Positions 1 to 8,645 are shown, counted from the stretch's first letter. The stretch is DNA of 64,000 nt from Acidovorax kalamii (GCF_002245625.1 NZ_NOIG01000006.1:372001-436000); one strand, 5' to 3'. A program made the numbers and translations. The notes: generated by a model from the sequence alone, not told the origin.

Positions 1-385
1 ACGCCTGCTGGAGTTTAGTTTTCTGCGCCGCCTGCACCCGCTGCTGTCGGCCCAGCTGGCTGCCGCCACACACCCCGTGGGCGCGGGCCTGCTGATGGTG
101 CTGGGCGGGCCTGCTGCGGCAGTATTTACCGTGCTGCACGGGGCAGGCAACGGGATACTGACCATTGCCAAGGGCACGCTGCCACTGGTGCTGTTTGGGC
201 CAGCAGGCTATGGCGCCCGCCAGGGCCTGATGATGGTGCCCGCCCGCGTGGCACAGGCGTTTGCACCAGTGCTGTTTGGCATGCTGCTGGACAGCGCCGG
301 GGCAGCGGCCCTGTGGCTCACCACACTGCTGGGCCTGGCCGCGTTGGGAGCGCTGTGGCTGCTGCGTCCTGTGGCGCGGGCCTGA
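1..385 (+). CDS. MFS transporter, C-terminal part (5' end outside window)
   Basis: The reading frame is open from base 2 and ends with TGA at 383-385, so only the last roughly 127 residues are present. They are strongly hydrophobic: about four membrane segments separated by short loops, including a Gly/Ala-rich helix pair and a final Leu-rich helix ending in an Arg. A small basic loop (Gly-Ala-Arg-Gln-Gly) precedes the penultimate helices. This is what the last third of a major facilitator protein looks like, but the substrate cannot be read from it. The stop lies 5 bp before the convergent stop of the tag gene. An MFS identity is inference from composition and pattern. Confidence 0.6.
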   Translation, partial: RLLEFSFLRRLHPLLSAQLAAATHPVGAGLLMVLGGPAAAVFTVLHGAGNGILTIAKGTLPLVLFGPAGYGARQGLMMVPARVAQAFAPVLFGMLLDSAGAAALWLTTLLGLAALGALWLLRPVARA

Positions 386-389
386 ACGA

Positions 390-1064
390 TCAACCGCGCG
401 GCACCACAAACGCCTTCCGCGCCGCGAGCGCTGCGGGGCGCGAGTGGCAGCCTTCCAGGTGGTCGTTGACCAGACCCATCGCCTGCATGAAGGCGTACAC
501 CGTGGTGGGTCCCACAAAGCTCCAGCCGCGCTTTTTCAGGTCCTTGGACATGGCAATGGATGCGGGCGAAGTGGACAGGGTGCGCGCCACTTCGCGCGTG
601 AGCCGCTCGGGCCGGTCAGCAGCGGCCGGCTCGTAGCGCCAGGCGTAGTGCGCCAGCGAGCCGAACTCGCGCCGCAGCTCCAGCACACGGCGCGCGTTGT
701 TGATGGTGGACTCGATCTTGCCCCGGTGGCGCACGATGGCCGTGTCCTGCACCAGGCGCTCGACCTCGGCCGGGCCGAAGGCTGCGACCTGCTCGGCCTC
801 GAAGTTCGCGAGCGCGGCGCGAAAACCCTCGCGCTTGTTCAGGATGGTGAGCCAGCTCAGGCCGGACTGAAAACCCTCCAGGCAGATCTTCTCGAACAGC
901 CTGCGGTCGTCTGCCACCGGAAAGCCCCACTCGGTATCGTGGTAGTGGCGGTACAGCGGCGTGGCCTGGCACCAGGTGCAGCGCGGACAGCCGGCTTCGT
1001 CAGCAAACAGGCCGTCAGCCAGTGCGGGTGGGCGAGCAGGATCTTGAGCAGTCGGAGGGGTCAT
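390..1064 (-). CDS. tag: DNA-3-methyladenine glycosylase I
   Basis: Base-excision repair enzyme that removes 3-methyladenine from alkylated DNA. The 224-residue protein carries the Tag signature throughout: a Cys-Thr-Trp-Cys start (Cys29) and His42 in YHDTEWG match the zinc-binding Cys4/His17 of the E. coli enzyme, the C-terminal DHLEGC supplies the other His/Cys pair, and ICLEGFQSGLSW (Glu63) matches the catalytic Glu38 region. Also conserved are VRHRGKI and KKRGWSFVGPTT. The ATG at 1064 was chosen; an ATG three codons upstream (1073) is possible and neither has a clear ribosome site. It starts 82 bp from the divergent lipoprotein gene. Confidence 0.95.
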   Translation of the reverse strand: MTPPTAQDPARPPALADGLFADEAGCPRCTWCQATPLYRHYHDTEWGFPVADDRRLFEKICLEGFQSGLSWLTILNKREGFRAALANFEAEQVAAFGPAEVERLVQDTAIVRHRGKIESTINNARRVLELRREFGSLAHYAWRYEPAAADRPERLTREVARTLSTSPASIAMSKDLKKRGWSFVGPTTVYAFMQAMGLVNDHLEGCHSRPAALAARKAFVVPRG

Positions 1065-1146
1065 GCGCGGCATTCTAGAAACCACCACAGCCAGGCTGCT
1101 GACAGGGCGGGTACAAAGGGCCCGATCTGCCCATAAACTGCACTGC

Positions 1147-2319
1147 ATGCGCCAGCCACTTCCCCGCCTGCGGGCCACCTTCAGCCTGATGTTTTGCCTG
1201 GTACTGGGCGGCTGCGCCAGCACCACCGGCCCCTCCAACGCGTGGGGCTACTACTGGCAGTCGCTGCGCGGGCACATGCAGATCCTGCATGCCGCAGAAC
1301 CCATTGACGACTGGGTGGTGCGCAAAGACATCTCGCCCGCCCTGCGCGAACGGCTGCAGCTGGCGCAACGTGCGCGGGCTTTTGCGGTCACCGAACTCGG
1401 CCTGCCCGACAACGCCAGCTACCGCCGCTATGCCGACCTGAAGCGATCCGCCGCCGTATGGAACGTGGTGGCTGCGCCGCCCTATTCGCTGACGCTGCAC
1501 ACCTGGTGCTTTCCGGTGACGGGCTGCATCGGCTACCGGGGCTACTTCACCGAGGCGGCAGCGCAGGCCGAGGGCGCCGAGCTGGCCGCGCAGGGCCTGG
1601 AGGTGGAGGTGTACGGCGTGCCTGCCTATTCCACACTGGGCTACATGAACTGGGCGGGCGGCGACCCGCTGCTGTCCACCTTCATCGCCTGGCCCGAGGG
1701 CGACTTCGTGCGCCTGCTGTTCCACGAGCTGGCACACCAGGTGGTCTATGCCAAGAACGACACCTTGTTCAACGAATCCTTTGCCACAGCGGTGGAGCGC
1801 ATCGGCGTGGCGCAGTGGCTGGCCACGCAATCCACCCCCGCAGCGCGCGAAGCCTATGCCACCAGCGAGGCGCGGCGCAGCGCCTTCCGCGCGCTGACCC
1901 GGGCCACACGCGCTCACCTGGCTGCCATTTATGAGCAAAAAGAGGCCTCTGCGCGCGATGATCAAGCGTTAGCAGCTATCAAAAGTGAAGCAATGCAGCG
2001 TTTCAGAGCGGACTACGCCGCGCTGCGCGAGCGCTGGCTGCAACCACAGGGCGGCACCGCGCCCCAGGCCACCACCGCCCAGGTGGCCGGTTACGACCGC
2101 TGGGTGGCACAGGCCAACAACGCCAGCTTTGCGGCCCAGGCCGCCTACGACGAACTGGTGCCCGCATTCGAAGCCTTGTTTGAGCGCGAAGACCGCGACT
2201 GGCCCCGGTTTTATGATGCCGTACGACAACTGGCGCAGCAGCCCCAGCCCGAGCGGCACGCGGCGCTGCGCGCCCTTATACCTGACCCCCAACACCTCAA
2301 GGAGACAGCCGGTGCCTGA
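1147..2319 (+). CDS. Lipoprotein aminopeptidase/metallopeptidase (PF10023-type)
   Basis: A 390-residue envelope protein. It begins with a basic n-region, a hydrophobic stretch and a lipobox VLGGC, making Cys23 the probable lipidated residue. A zinc-peptidase helix HELAH (His193, Glu194, His197) is followed about 15 residues later by NESFATAVE, which would give the third, glutamate ligand. This matches the family annotated as putative aminopeptidase. Around residues 262-283 the chain contains an inserted-looking stretch encoded by repeat A1, rich in Ala, Lys, Glu and Gln. The ATG at 1147 gives the signal peptide; upstream in-frame starts would bury it. Its stop overlaps the GTG of the next gene by 8 nt, so the two are probably cotranscribed. 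Substrate unknown. Confidence 0.85.
   Translation: MRQPLPRLRATFSLMFCLVLGGCASTTGPSNAWGYYWQSLRGHMQILHAAEPIDDWVVRKDISPALRERLQLAQRARAFAVTELGLPDNASYRRYADLKRSAAVWNVVAAPPYSLTLHTWCFPVTGCIGYRGYFTEAAAQAEGAELAAQGLEVEVYGVPAYSTLGYMNWAGGDPLLSTFIAWPEGDFVRLLFHELAHQVVYAKNDTLFNESFATAVERIGVAQWLATQSTPAAREAYATSEARRSAFRALTRATRAHLAAIYEQKEASARDDQALAAIKSEAMQRFRADYAALRERWLQPQGGTAPQATTAQVAGYDRWVAQANNASFAAQAAYDELVPAFEALFEREDRDWPRFYDAVRQLAQQPQPERHAALRALIPDPQHLKETAGA
1932..1994 (+). repeat. Repeat family A, copy 1 (inside a CDS)
   Basis: About 63 bp matching the A family found at six other places. Shared blocks are a start resembling GAGCAAAA, a Gly/Cys-rich middle with GCGCGC, and the tail AGCAGCTATCAAAA followed by a GAAGCA-like end. 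It lies wholly within the lipoprotein peptidase gene and is translated in frame. It is AT-richer than the surrounding coding sequence. Confidence 0.8.
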
Positions 2320-2719
2320 CATTCATATCCACCGCGAACACCACCTGGGCTTCAAGGAAGCCCGCAAGGTCGCCTTCTCCTGGGCCGAGAAGGCCGAAGA
2401 AAAATTCGACATGGAATGCACCTACGAAGAGGGCGAGAAGGAAGACCTGCTCACCTTCACCCGCACCGGCGTCAAGGGCACGCTGCTGGTGGATGCCCAC
2501 CAGTTCGAGATGAAGGCCCAACTGGGCTTTTTGCTGGGCGCCTTCAAGGACCGCATCGAGGCCGAGATTGGCGAGCAACTGGACGCGCTGCTCAACGCGC
2601 CGCACCCAGCAACCAAGAAGCACGCCGCCGACAAGAAGAAACCGGCGGCAGACACCGAGGCTGGCAAGCCAGCCCCCAAGGCAGCAGCCAAGCCTGCCGC
2701 CAAGGCCAAGAAGGCCTAA
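2312..2719 (+). CDS. Polyhydroxyalkanoic acid system family protein (PHA_gran_rgn type)
   Basis: Small 135-residue cytoplasmic protein. The first 90 residues (IHIHREHHLGFKEAR, then WAEKAEEKFDMEC, then a beta-rich part ending in a FLLGAFKDRIEAEI helix) match the family called polyhydroxyalkanoic acid system protein. The last 45 residues are Lys/Ala/Pro-rich, AAKPAAKAKKA-like, and resemble the histone-like tails of PHA granule regulators such as PhaF, although this protein is much shorter. The GTG at 2312 is preceded by AAGGAG at 2299-2304, ideal spacing, and overlaps the upstream stop, implying translational coupling. No other pha gene is nearby. Confidence 0.8.
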   Translation: MPDIHIHREHHLGFKEARKVAFSWAEKAEEKFDMECTYEEGEKEDLLTFTRTGVKGTLLVDAHQFEMKAQLGFLLGAFKDRIEAEIGEQLDALLNAPHPATKKHAADKKKPAADTEAGKPAPKAAAKPAAKAKKA

Positions 2720-2727
2720 CCACCGCC

Positions 2728-3432
2728 ATGACTTCCACCGCGAACGAGGCCAGCGCCCACGGCCCGGCGTTTGACACCCTCTCCACGCTGCTCCACACCC
2801 GCTACAGCTGCCGCGCGTTTCTGCCCGAGCCGCTACCCCGCAGCACCATCGACGCCATCCTGGCCACTGCGCAGCGCACGGCATCGTGGTGCAATGCGCA
2901 GCCCTGGCAGCTCACCATTGCCAGCGGCGCCACGCTGGAACGCCTGCGCGGTGCACTCCAGGCGCACATGGCGGCCGCCGCCCCGGCTCCAGATCTGCCC
3001 TGGCCCCGCGAATACCGGGGCGTGTACCAGGAACGGCGGCGCGAATGCGGCTGGGGCCTGTACGAGGCTCTGGGCATTGCCAAGGGCGACCGCGAAGCCT
3101 CGGCGCGCCAGGCCGCGCAGAACTTCACCATGTTTGGTGCGCCGCATGTGGCCATCGTCACCAGCGACGAGGCCCTCGGCGTGTACGGCGCGGTGGACTG
3201 CGGCGCGTATGTGAGCAACTTCATGCTGGCAGCGCACAGCCTGGGCGTGGGCTCCATCGCGCAGGCCGCGCTCGCGTCCTACCCTGGCGTGCTGCGCGAG
3301 GTGCTGGGCATTGGCAAGGACCGCAGCATCGTCTGCGGCATTTCGTTTGGCAGGGCCGACCCTGCGCACCCGGCCAACCATTTCCGCACCACCCGTGCCG
3401 ACCCGGGGAGTAGCGTGGTGTGGAGGGACTGA
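2728..3432 (+). CDS. Nitroreductase family protein
   Basis: A 234-residue flavin oxidoreductase-like protein. It shows the usual order of the family: an early RYSCRAF motif that contacts FMN phosphate, ASWCNAQPWQ (the substrate/FMN-binding loop), and a C-terminal DCGAYVSNFMLAAHSLGVGSIAQAAL helix region followed by a CGISFG strand and an NHFRTTR ending. The likely reaction is NAD(P)H-dependent reduction of nitro or quinone compounds, but the physiological substrate is unknown. It starts 8 bp after the PHA-system gene, so it probably belongs to the same transcript starting at the lipoprotein gene. Confidence 0.88.
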   Translation: MTSTANEASAHGPAFDTLSTLLHTRYSCRAFLPEPLPRSTIDAILATAQRTASWCNAQPWQLTIASGATLERLRGALQAHMAAAAPAPDLPWPREYRGVYQERRRECGWGLYEALGIAKGDREASARQAAQNFTMFGAPHVAIVTSDEALGVYGAVDCGAYVSNFMLAAHSLGVGSIAQAALASYPGVLREVLGIGKDRSIVCGISFGRADPAHPANHFRTTRADPGSSVVWRD

Positions 3433-3453
3433 GAAGGGGTGACCGGACAGCCG

Positions 3454-4515
3454 TCAGGCCACAACGCACAGCAAGGGGCTGCGCGTGCGCAACAACCCAA
3501 ACAGGTTCTTGGGGTCTGACAACTCCGGAATGAGTTCAATGGGCTGGCCCATGTCCAGCTCGGCTGCCGCGTCGCGCAAGAAGCGCAGCGCAGAAAAGTC
3601 CTCTAGCGCAAAGCCCACGGAGTCGAACACGGTCGCTGCGGTATCGCTGGCGCGCCCGCCGTGCTGCCCTGCCAGCACCTCCCACAACTCGGTCACCGCA
3701 AAGTCAGGCGGCAGCTGCTGGATGTCGCCTTCGATGCGCGTCTGCGGCGCGTATTCCACAAACACCTGCGCCTGCCGCAAAACGTCGGCATGCAACTCGG
3801 TCTTGCCGGGGCAGTCGCCACCCACCGCGTTGATGTGCATGCCAGGCGCCAGCAGGTCAGGGGTGAGGATAGTGGCGTTGGTCTTGTCGGCCGTTACCGT
3901 GGTCACAATGTCGGCGCCACGCACGGCCTCGGCCGTGCTGGAGCAGGCCACGGTACGCAGCCCGGTGCCTTGCAGGTTGGCCTGCAGCTTGGCGGTGGCG
4001 GCAGGGTCGGTATCAAACAGGCGAAGGGTGGTGATGCCCAAAAGGTGGTGAAACGCCAGCGCCTGGAACTCGCTCTGTGCGCCGTTGCCAATCAGCGCCA
4101 TGGTGCGGCTGCCAGGCCGCGCCAGGGCGCGGGCGGCCACGGCCGACATGGCGGCGGTGCGCAAGGCAGTGGTGAGCGTGAGTTCGCTCAGCAGCAGCGG
4201 CGCGCCGGTGGCTACATCGGCCAGCACACCAAACGCCATCACGGTAGGCAAACCCCAGCGCGTGTTCTTGGGGTGGCCGTTGACATACTTGAACGCGTAG
4301 GTCTGGTCATCGGCAATGGGCATGAGTTCGATCACGCCGTCGCGCGAGTGGCTGGCCACGCGCGCTGATTTGTCGAACGCGCCCCAGCGCAAAAAGTCGG
4401 CATGGATGTAATCTGCGATGCCGCGCAGGCAGGGCTCGACGCCCTTGCGCTGCACCAGTGCGATGACATCGGGGGCACTGAGGTAGCGGGTGGAAAAATG
4501 CTGAGGGGCAGCCAT
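3454..4515 (-). CDS. Ornithine cyclodeaminase / mu-crystallin family protein
   Basis: 353 residues, the usual family length. It contains a Rossmann NAD site (MALIGNGAQSEFQALAF), the YVNGHPKNT and ELTLTTALRTAAMSAVAAR segments that line the active site in ornithine cyclodeaminases, and INAVGGDCPGKTEL late in the chain. The classical enzyme converts L-ornithine to proline and ammonia; many relatives instead reduce imines or make other amino acids, so the substrate remains open. The gene converges with the nitroreductase (21 bp between stops) and diverges from the HMG-CoA-lyase-like gene over about 200 bp. Confidence 0.88.
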   Translation of the reverse strand: MAAPQHFSTRYLSAPDVIALVQRKGVEPCLRGIADYIHADFLRWGAFDKSARVASHSRDGVIELMPIADDQTYAFKYVNGHPKNTRWGLPTVMAFGVLADVATGAPLLLSELTLTTALRTAAMSAVAARALARPGSRTMALIGNGAQSEFQALAFHHLLGITTLRLFDTDPAATAKLQANLQGTGLRTVACSSTAEAVRGADIVTTVTADKTNATILTPDLLAPGMHINAVGGDCPGKTELHADVLRQAQVFVEYAPQTRIEGDIQQLPPDFAVTELWEVLAGQHGGRASDTAATVFDSVGFALEDFSALRFLRDAAAELDMGQPIELIPELSDPKNLFGLLRTRSPLLCVVA

Positions 4516-4713
4516 GGTGTTTGTCTCCGGATGCGAATGAATGTGTCTCCAGGCAGTGTCCCGAAGCGCAAAAACAATAGGAATCGCCCAAACTGCTGCT
4601 TATTGCAGGGCTGTTTGCCGGTATGGCAACCCCAGTTGCCACTTTGCTCAAAACTCCCAGACCTTTCCCGGCGCCGCACGCGCTATCCTCTGCGGCTTCA
4701 TTCGCCGAGCACC

Positions 4714-5634
4714 ATGACGCCTCCAGAAATCCTCATCAGCGAAGTCGGCCCGCGCGATGGCCTGCAGTCCGTCCAGGCCACCATGCCCACGGCCGACAAA
4801 CTGCGCTGGATCGACGCGCTGGTGGCGGCGGGCCTGCGCGAGATCGAAGTCGGCTCGTTCGTGCCCGCCCGCCTGCTGCCCCAGATGGCCGATGTGGCCG
4901 AAGTGGTGCGCCACGCCCTCACCCACCCTGGCATCACCGTGATGGCCCTGGCGCCCAACCTGCGCGGCGCCGAGGCGGCGCTGGCAGCAGGGGTACACAA
5001 GGTCACCCTTCCGGTGTCGGCCAGCGCCGCCCATTCGCTGGCCAATGTGCGCAAGACACGCGAGGCCATGGTCGAAGAGGTGCGCGCCGTGGCGCAACTG
5101 CGCGACGCGCAGGCGCCCGGCGTGCTGGTGGAGGTGGGTCTGTCCACCGCTTTTGGCTGCACGATACAGGGCACGGTGGCCGAAGACGATGTGATCTGGC
5201 TGGCTGGCTTGTGCGCCGAGGCGGGCGCGGACGAAGTGGGCCTGTCGGACACCACCGGCATGGCCAACCCGGCGCAGGTGCGCCGCCTGTTCACGCGCCT
5301 GCGGGCCGAGCTCGGCGCCAAGGCCGGGGCGGCCCACATGCACAACACCCGGGGGCTGGGCCTGGCCAATTGCCTGGCGGCCTACGACGTGGGGGTGCGC
5401 ACCTTTGATGCGTCGCTGGGCGGGCTGGGCGGCTGCCCCTATGCGCCGGGCGCCTCGGGCAATGTGGTGACGGAAGACCTGGTGTTCATGTTCGAAGCCA
5501 TGGACATCACCACGGGGGTGGACCTGGAGCGCCTGATGGCCGCCCGCGCGCCGCTGCAGGCGGGGCTGCCGGGCGAGCCCATTTACGGCATGACGCCTGA
5601 GGCGGGGCTGCCCAAGGGGTGGACCAAGGCATAG
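4714..5634 (+). CDS. Hydroxymethylglutaryl-CoA lyase family protein
   Basis: A 306-residue TIM-barrel enzyme of the HMGL-like group. The N-terminal SEVGPRDGLQS carries the catalytic Arg and the metal-binding Asp; AAHMHNTRGLGLAN supplies the two metal-binding His residues; and GGLGGCPYAPGASGN contains the reactive Cys loop. These match HMG-CoA lyase, which splits HMG-CoA to acetoacetate and acetyl-CoA in leucine breakdown, but close relatives act on other acyl-CoAs and no leucine-pathway neighbour is present. The ATG at 4714 gives the normal start just before the first strand. A strong hairpin terminator follows 16 bp after the stop. Confidence 0.88.
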   Translation: MTPPEILISEVGPRDGLQSVQATMPTADKLRWIDALVAAGLREIEVGSFVPARLLPQMADVAEVVRHALTHPGITVMALAPNLRGAEAALAAGVHKVTLPVSASAAHSLANVRKTREAMVEEVRAVAQLRDAQAPGVLVEVGLSTAFGCTIQGTVAEDDVIWLAGLCAEAGADEVGLSDTTGMANPAQVRRLFTRLRAELGAKAGAAHMHNTRGLGLANCLAAYDVGVRTFDASLGGLGGCPYAPGASGNVVTEDLVFMFEAMDITTGVDLERLMAARAPLQAGLPGEPIYGMTPEAGLPKGWTKA

Positions 5635-5650
5635 CCCCGGGGCAACCAAA

Positions 5651-5679
5651 GAAAAAGGCGACCTCGGTCGCCTTTTTCT
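5651..5679. terminator. Bidirectional rho-independent terminator
   Basis: A 13-bp perfect stem (GAAAAAGGCGACC / GGTCGCCTTTTTC) with a two-base loop. The A-run on the left and T-run on the right make it work in both directions. It lies between the convergent lyase gene (stop 5634) and the acyl-CoA-binding protein gene (stop 5696). Confidence 0.92.
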
Positions 5680-5695
5680 CTGAGGTACTGCCGTA

Positions 5696-5950
5696 TCAGC
5701 TCAGCGAGGTGATCAGGTCCACATACTGCTGCTTGGCGTCGTCGGCGCCGGTGCCCTTGAGCTTTTCCCAGGCGTCCCACTTGGCGCGGCCCACCATGTC
5801 GGAGAAGCTGGGCTTCTTCTCGGTGTTGTCACCGGCGGTGGCTTGCTTGTACAGCGCGTATATCTTGAGCAGCGTCGCGTTGTCGGGACGCTCGCTCAGG
5901 TTCTTGGAATTGGCCACAGCGGCTTCGAAGGTGGCGTTGAGGTCGGCCAT
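5696..5950 (-). CDS. Acyl-CoA-binding protein
   Basis: 84 residues, the standard ACBP length. It has the family landmarks: FEAAVANSKNL early, LLKIYALYKQAT (the acyl-CoA-binding Tyr-Lys-Gln-Ala-Thr), and AKWDAWEKLKGT with the conserved Lys and Trp, ending in a short helix. The protein binds long-chain acyl-CoA thioesters in the cytoplasm and hands them to acyltransferases or oxidation. It lies head-to-head with the wax-ester/triacylglycerol synthase gene, 151 bp apart, which suggests acyl-CoA supply for storage-lipid synthesis. Confidence 0.95.
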   Translation of the reverse strand: MADLNATFEAAVANSKNLSERPDNATLLKIYALYKQATAGDNTEKKPSFSDMVGRAKWDAWEKLKGTGADDAKQQYVDLITSLS

Positions 5951-6101
5951 GTCAGTGTGCTCCTGGGAATGTTTTGGGGGGAGGGAAAAAACGGTGTCGG
6001 CAATGGTTTGCTGCGTTGTATCTTACGGGCTGAGCACGGCCCGGGGCCGCTCAATCCATAGAGGCAAGCCCCCAAAAAATCAAACAATAGGTGTACATCT
6101 G

Positions 6102-7736
6102 ATGGTGACCCGCATTCCAGCCCCCCGCAAAGCCGCCCCCGGCCACAGCACGAGTCCCCTGCGCACCCTGCGCGACCAGGGGCCTGAGGTGGCGCGCAAG
6201 GCCGCCCAGGCCCTGCCCCCCGCAGCCCGCAAGGCCGCCACCGTGGTCCAGAAGAACGTACGCCGCGCGGCCACCGGCATGCTGGGCCTGTCCGGCGAGC
6301 GCATGAGCAAGGTGGATACCGCCTGGCTGCGCATGGATTCGCACAGCAACCTGATGATGATCAACGGCGTGTGGACCCTGTCGCCCGGCATCACCTGGGA
6401 GGCCCTGTGCGAACGCGTGCAGCAGCGCTTGCTGCAGTACCCGCGTTTTCGTCAGCGCGTGGTGGAAGACGCGGCGGGCGCCACCTGGGTGGAGGATAAA
6501 AATTTCGACATCGCCGCCCATGTGCTGCGCGAAAAGCTGCCCCACCGCAAAGGCCAGAGCATGCAGCGTGCGCTGCAAGACCGCGTGGGTGAGCTGGCCA
6601 TGCAGCCGCTCGATACCCGCCGCCCGCTGTGGCAGATGCACCTGATCGAAGACTTTGTGGGCGACGACGGAGCAAAGGGCAGCGCGCTCATCGTGCGCAT
6701 CCACCACTGCATTGCCGACGGCATCGCCCTGATCTCGGTGACCATGTCGCTGGTCGATGGCGGCTCCGAGCCACCCAAGCGCAAACCACGCGCCGACAAG
6801 GACGGCGCGACGGCCGAGGACTGGATTGCGGATGCCCTGATCAAGCCCTTCACCGGCCTCACCGTGAAGGCGCTGGACCTGGCGGGCGACAGCGCGGCCA
6901 AGTCGTTGCAGATGCTGGGTGACCCAGAGAAAGCCATGCAGCATGGGCTCTCGGGCACGGCCGACATGGCCCGCGTGGCCTACCAGCTCGTCAGTGATGC
7001 CGCGGCGCTGGCGCTCATGCCCGACGACTCGCCCACCCGCCTCAAGGGCCAGCCCGGCAGCGCCAAGCGCGTGGCGTGGTGCCCACCGATCCCGCTCGAA
7101 GAAGTCAAGGCCATCGGCAAGGCGCTCAACTGCTCCATCAACGATGTGCTGCTGTCCTGCGTGGCCGGCGCCATCGGCGGCTACCTGCGCAGCCAGGGCG
7201 ACGACCCCACGGGCCAGGAGATCCGCGCCATGATCCCGGTGAACCTGCGCCCCATGGAAGAGGCCTGGAAGCTGGGCAACCGCTTTGGCCTGGTACCGCT
7301 GGTGCTGCCGATTGGCGTGGCCAACCCCATCGAGCGCGTGTACGAAGTGCGCAAGCGCATGAACGCACTCAAGGGCAGCACCCAGCCCATCCTGGCGTTT
7401 GCCATGCTGGCGGTGGCGGGGCTGATGATCAAGCCCGCGCAGGACGCACTGCTCAACCTGTTTGGCCGCAAGACCACGGCCGTGATGACCAACGTGCCCG
7501 GCCCCAAGGAGCAGCTCACGCTGTGCGGGTCGCGCGTCACGCAGTGCATGTTCTGGGTGCCGCAGTCGGGCGACATTGGCCTGGGGGTCTCCATCCTCAG
7601 CTACGGCGGTGGCGTGCAGTTTGGCGTGATCACCGACACCACCCTGTGTCCCGAGCCGCAGCAGATCATCGATGCTTTTGCACCCGAGTTTGACCAGCTG
7701 TCGCTGCTCACGCTGATGCTGCCCTGGGGCGAGTAG
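6102..7736 (+). CDS. Wax ester synthase / diacylglycerol O-acyltransferase family protein
   Basis: 544 residues. The acyltransferase motif HHCIADG (His201, His202, Asp206, Gly207) is intact; further family landmarks are MSKVDTAWLRMDSHSN near residue 68, RRPLWQMHLIEDF, and the late TNVPGP stretch. These enzymes esterify fatty alcohols or diacylglycerol with acyl-CoA to make wax or triacylglycerol. The first 65 residues are an Ala/Lys/Arg/Pro-rich extension not present in typical relatives of about 460 residues; it could help membrane or granule binding. The ATG at 6102 is the only good start before the core; a start at Met68 would give the usual length. The gene is divergent from the acyl-CoA-binding protein gene. 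Confidence 0.9.
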   Translation: MVTRIPAPRKAAPGHSTSPLRTLRDQGPEVARKAAQALPPAARKAATVVQKNVRRAATGMLGLSGERMSKVDTAWLRMDSHSNLMMINGVWTLSPGITWEALCERVQQRLLQYPRFRQRVVEDAAGATWVEDKNFDIAAHVLREKLPHRKGQSMQRALQDRVGELAMQPLDTRRPLWQMHLIEDFVGDDGAKGSALIVRIHHCIADGIALISVTMSLVDGGSEPPKRKPRADKDGATAEDWIADALIKPFTGLTVKALDLAGDSAAKSLQMLGDPEKAMQHGLSGTADMARVAYQLVSDAAALALMPDDSPTRLKGQPGSAKRVAWCPPIPLEEVKAIGKALNCSINDVLLSCVAGAIGGYLRSQGDDPTGQEIRAMIPVNLRPMEEAWKLGNRFGLVPLVLPIGVANPIERVYEVRKRMNALKGSTQPILAFAMLAVAGLMIKPAQDALLNLFGRKTTAVMTNVPGPKEQLTLCGSRVTQCMFWVPQSGDIGLGVSILSYGGGVQFGVITDTTLCPEPQQIIDAFAPEFDQLSLLTLMLPWGE

Positions 7737-7947
7737 CCGCCTCTGCGCTGCGGCTCAGGGCGCACTGGCGGGCTCGTAGTGCATCCATGAGAGAGAAGAC
7801 AGCAGGCCTAGGTCATGCGCCCCGGCCCGGCGAGAGTCCATGCGCAGCGCCCAACAGCCCCCGCCTGGAGCGCAAAGGGAATGCAATGGGTCACTGGCTG
7901 GACTGAAGTCGCCAACCCCATGGACGGCTTCGTGCCAGCCGCAGTGC

Positions 7948-8556
7948 TCACACGGCGCGAGGGGATGGCGCTGGCACCAAAGCCTCCACAAGACGGGACA
8001 CGGTGGCGACCACCACCTTGACGGGCTCGCCCATCTGCACGCGCACGATGGCGCCCTCCACCACCAGGGTGAGCGCCTGCGCATCCTGCGCACGGTGGGC
8101 TGGCGCAGGCAACAGGCCCGCCAGCAATGCCGTCATGTCGCGCTTGTGGCGCTGCGCAATCTCCAGCACCTCAGGCACGGTGTCTCCCAGCTCGCTCACG
8201 CTGTTGATGAAGGCGCAGCCCCGAAAGTGCTCGCTGCCCAACCATTCCGCCAAGGCGGGCGCCAAGGCCCGCGTGCGGCCCGCACCTGCAGGCAGCGCGT
8301 GGGCATGGCGCTGCAGCGCATCGCCAAACCAGGCCATCCAGCCCGTGTGCCGGTACTCCAGATACGCACAGATCAGGTCGTTCTTGCTCGGGAAATGCCG
8401 GTAGAAGGTCACCTTGGTCACGCCGGACTCCGCGATCACGCGGTCGATGCCCGTGGCGCGGATGCCGTCCCGGTAGAACAGCGCGTGCGCCGTGTGCAGC
8501 AGGCGGTCTCGGGCGGGCAGGTCTTGCCAGCCAGGGGGGAGTGGATCAAAGGTCAT
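7948..8556 (-). CDS. TetR/AcrR family transcriptional regulator
   Basis: 202 residues. The N-terminal helix-turn-helix covers residues 15-62: [20 protein letters not shown] then [19 protein letters not shown], the recognition helix. The remainder is the ligand-binding and dimerisation domain, with a [12 protein letters not shown] segment common in TetR proteins near NTF2-like or MFS genes. It is transcribed away from the DUF1348 gene, and two near-identical palindromes lie between them, so it very probably represses itself and that gene. The inducing ligand is unknown. The 211 bp beyond its stop, up to the WS/DGAT gene, hold nothing I could recognise. Confidence 0.93.
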   Translation of the reverse strand: MTFDPLPPGWQDLPARDRLLHTAHALFYRDGIRATGIDRVIAESGVTKVTFYRHFPSKNDLICAYLEYRHTGWMAWFGDALQRHAHALPAGAGRTRALAPALAEWLGSEHFRGCAFINSVSELGDTVPEVLEIAQRHKRDMTALLAGLLPAPAHRAQDAQALTLVVEGAIVRVQMGEPVKVVVATVSRLVEALVPAPSPRAV

Positions 8557-8564
8557 TCGCTCAT

Positions 8565-8619
8565 TGTAGACAAACCTGTCTACATAGCCTTATGATAGCG
8601 AGTAGACAGACCTGTCTAC
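8565..8619. promoter_or_regulatory. Two TetR-type operators
   Basis: Two inverted repeats of the same sequence: TGTAGACA-AACC-TGTCTACA at 8565-8584 (8-bp arms) and GTAGACA-GACC-TGTCTAC at 8602-8619 (7-bp arms). Their centres are exactly 36 bp apart. The first abuts the tetR start (8556), the second lies 27 bp before the DUF1348 start, so one dimer per promoter, or cooperative binding, is likely. Confidence 0.9.
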
Positions 8620-8645
8620 ATCCACCCTTCACCTTCGAGGTCCCC

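Noticed and set aside
5635..6101. Extension of the WS/DGAT gene upstream to 5619
   Set aside because: It would read through a terminator and the opposite-strand acyl-CoA-binding protein gene.
7737..7947. Small gene in the gap after the WS/DGAT gene
   Set aside because: Short frames are present on both strands but lack ribosome sites and family features.
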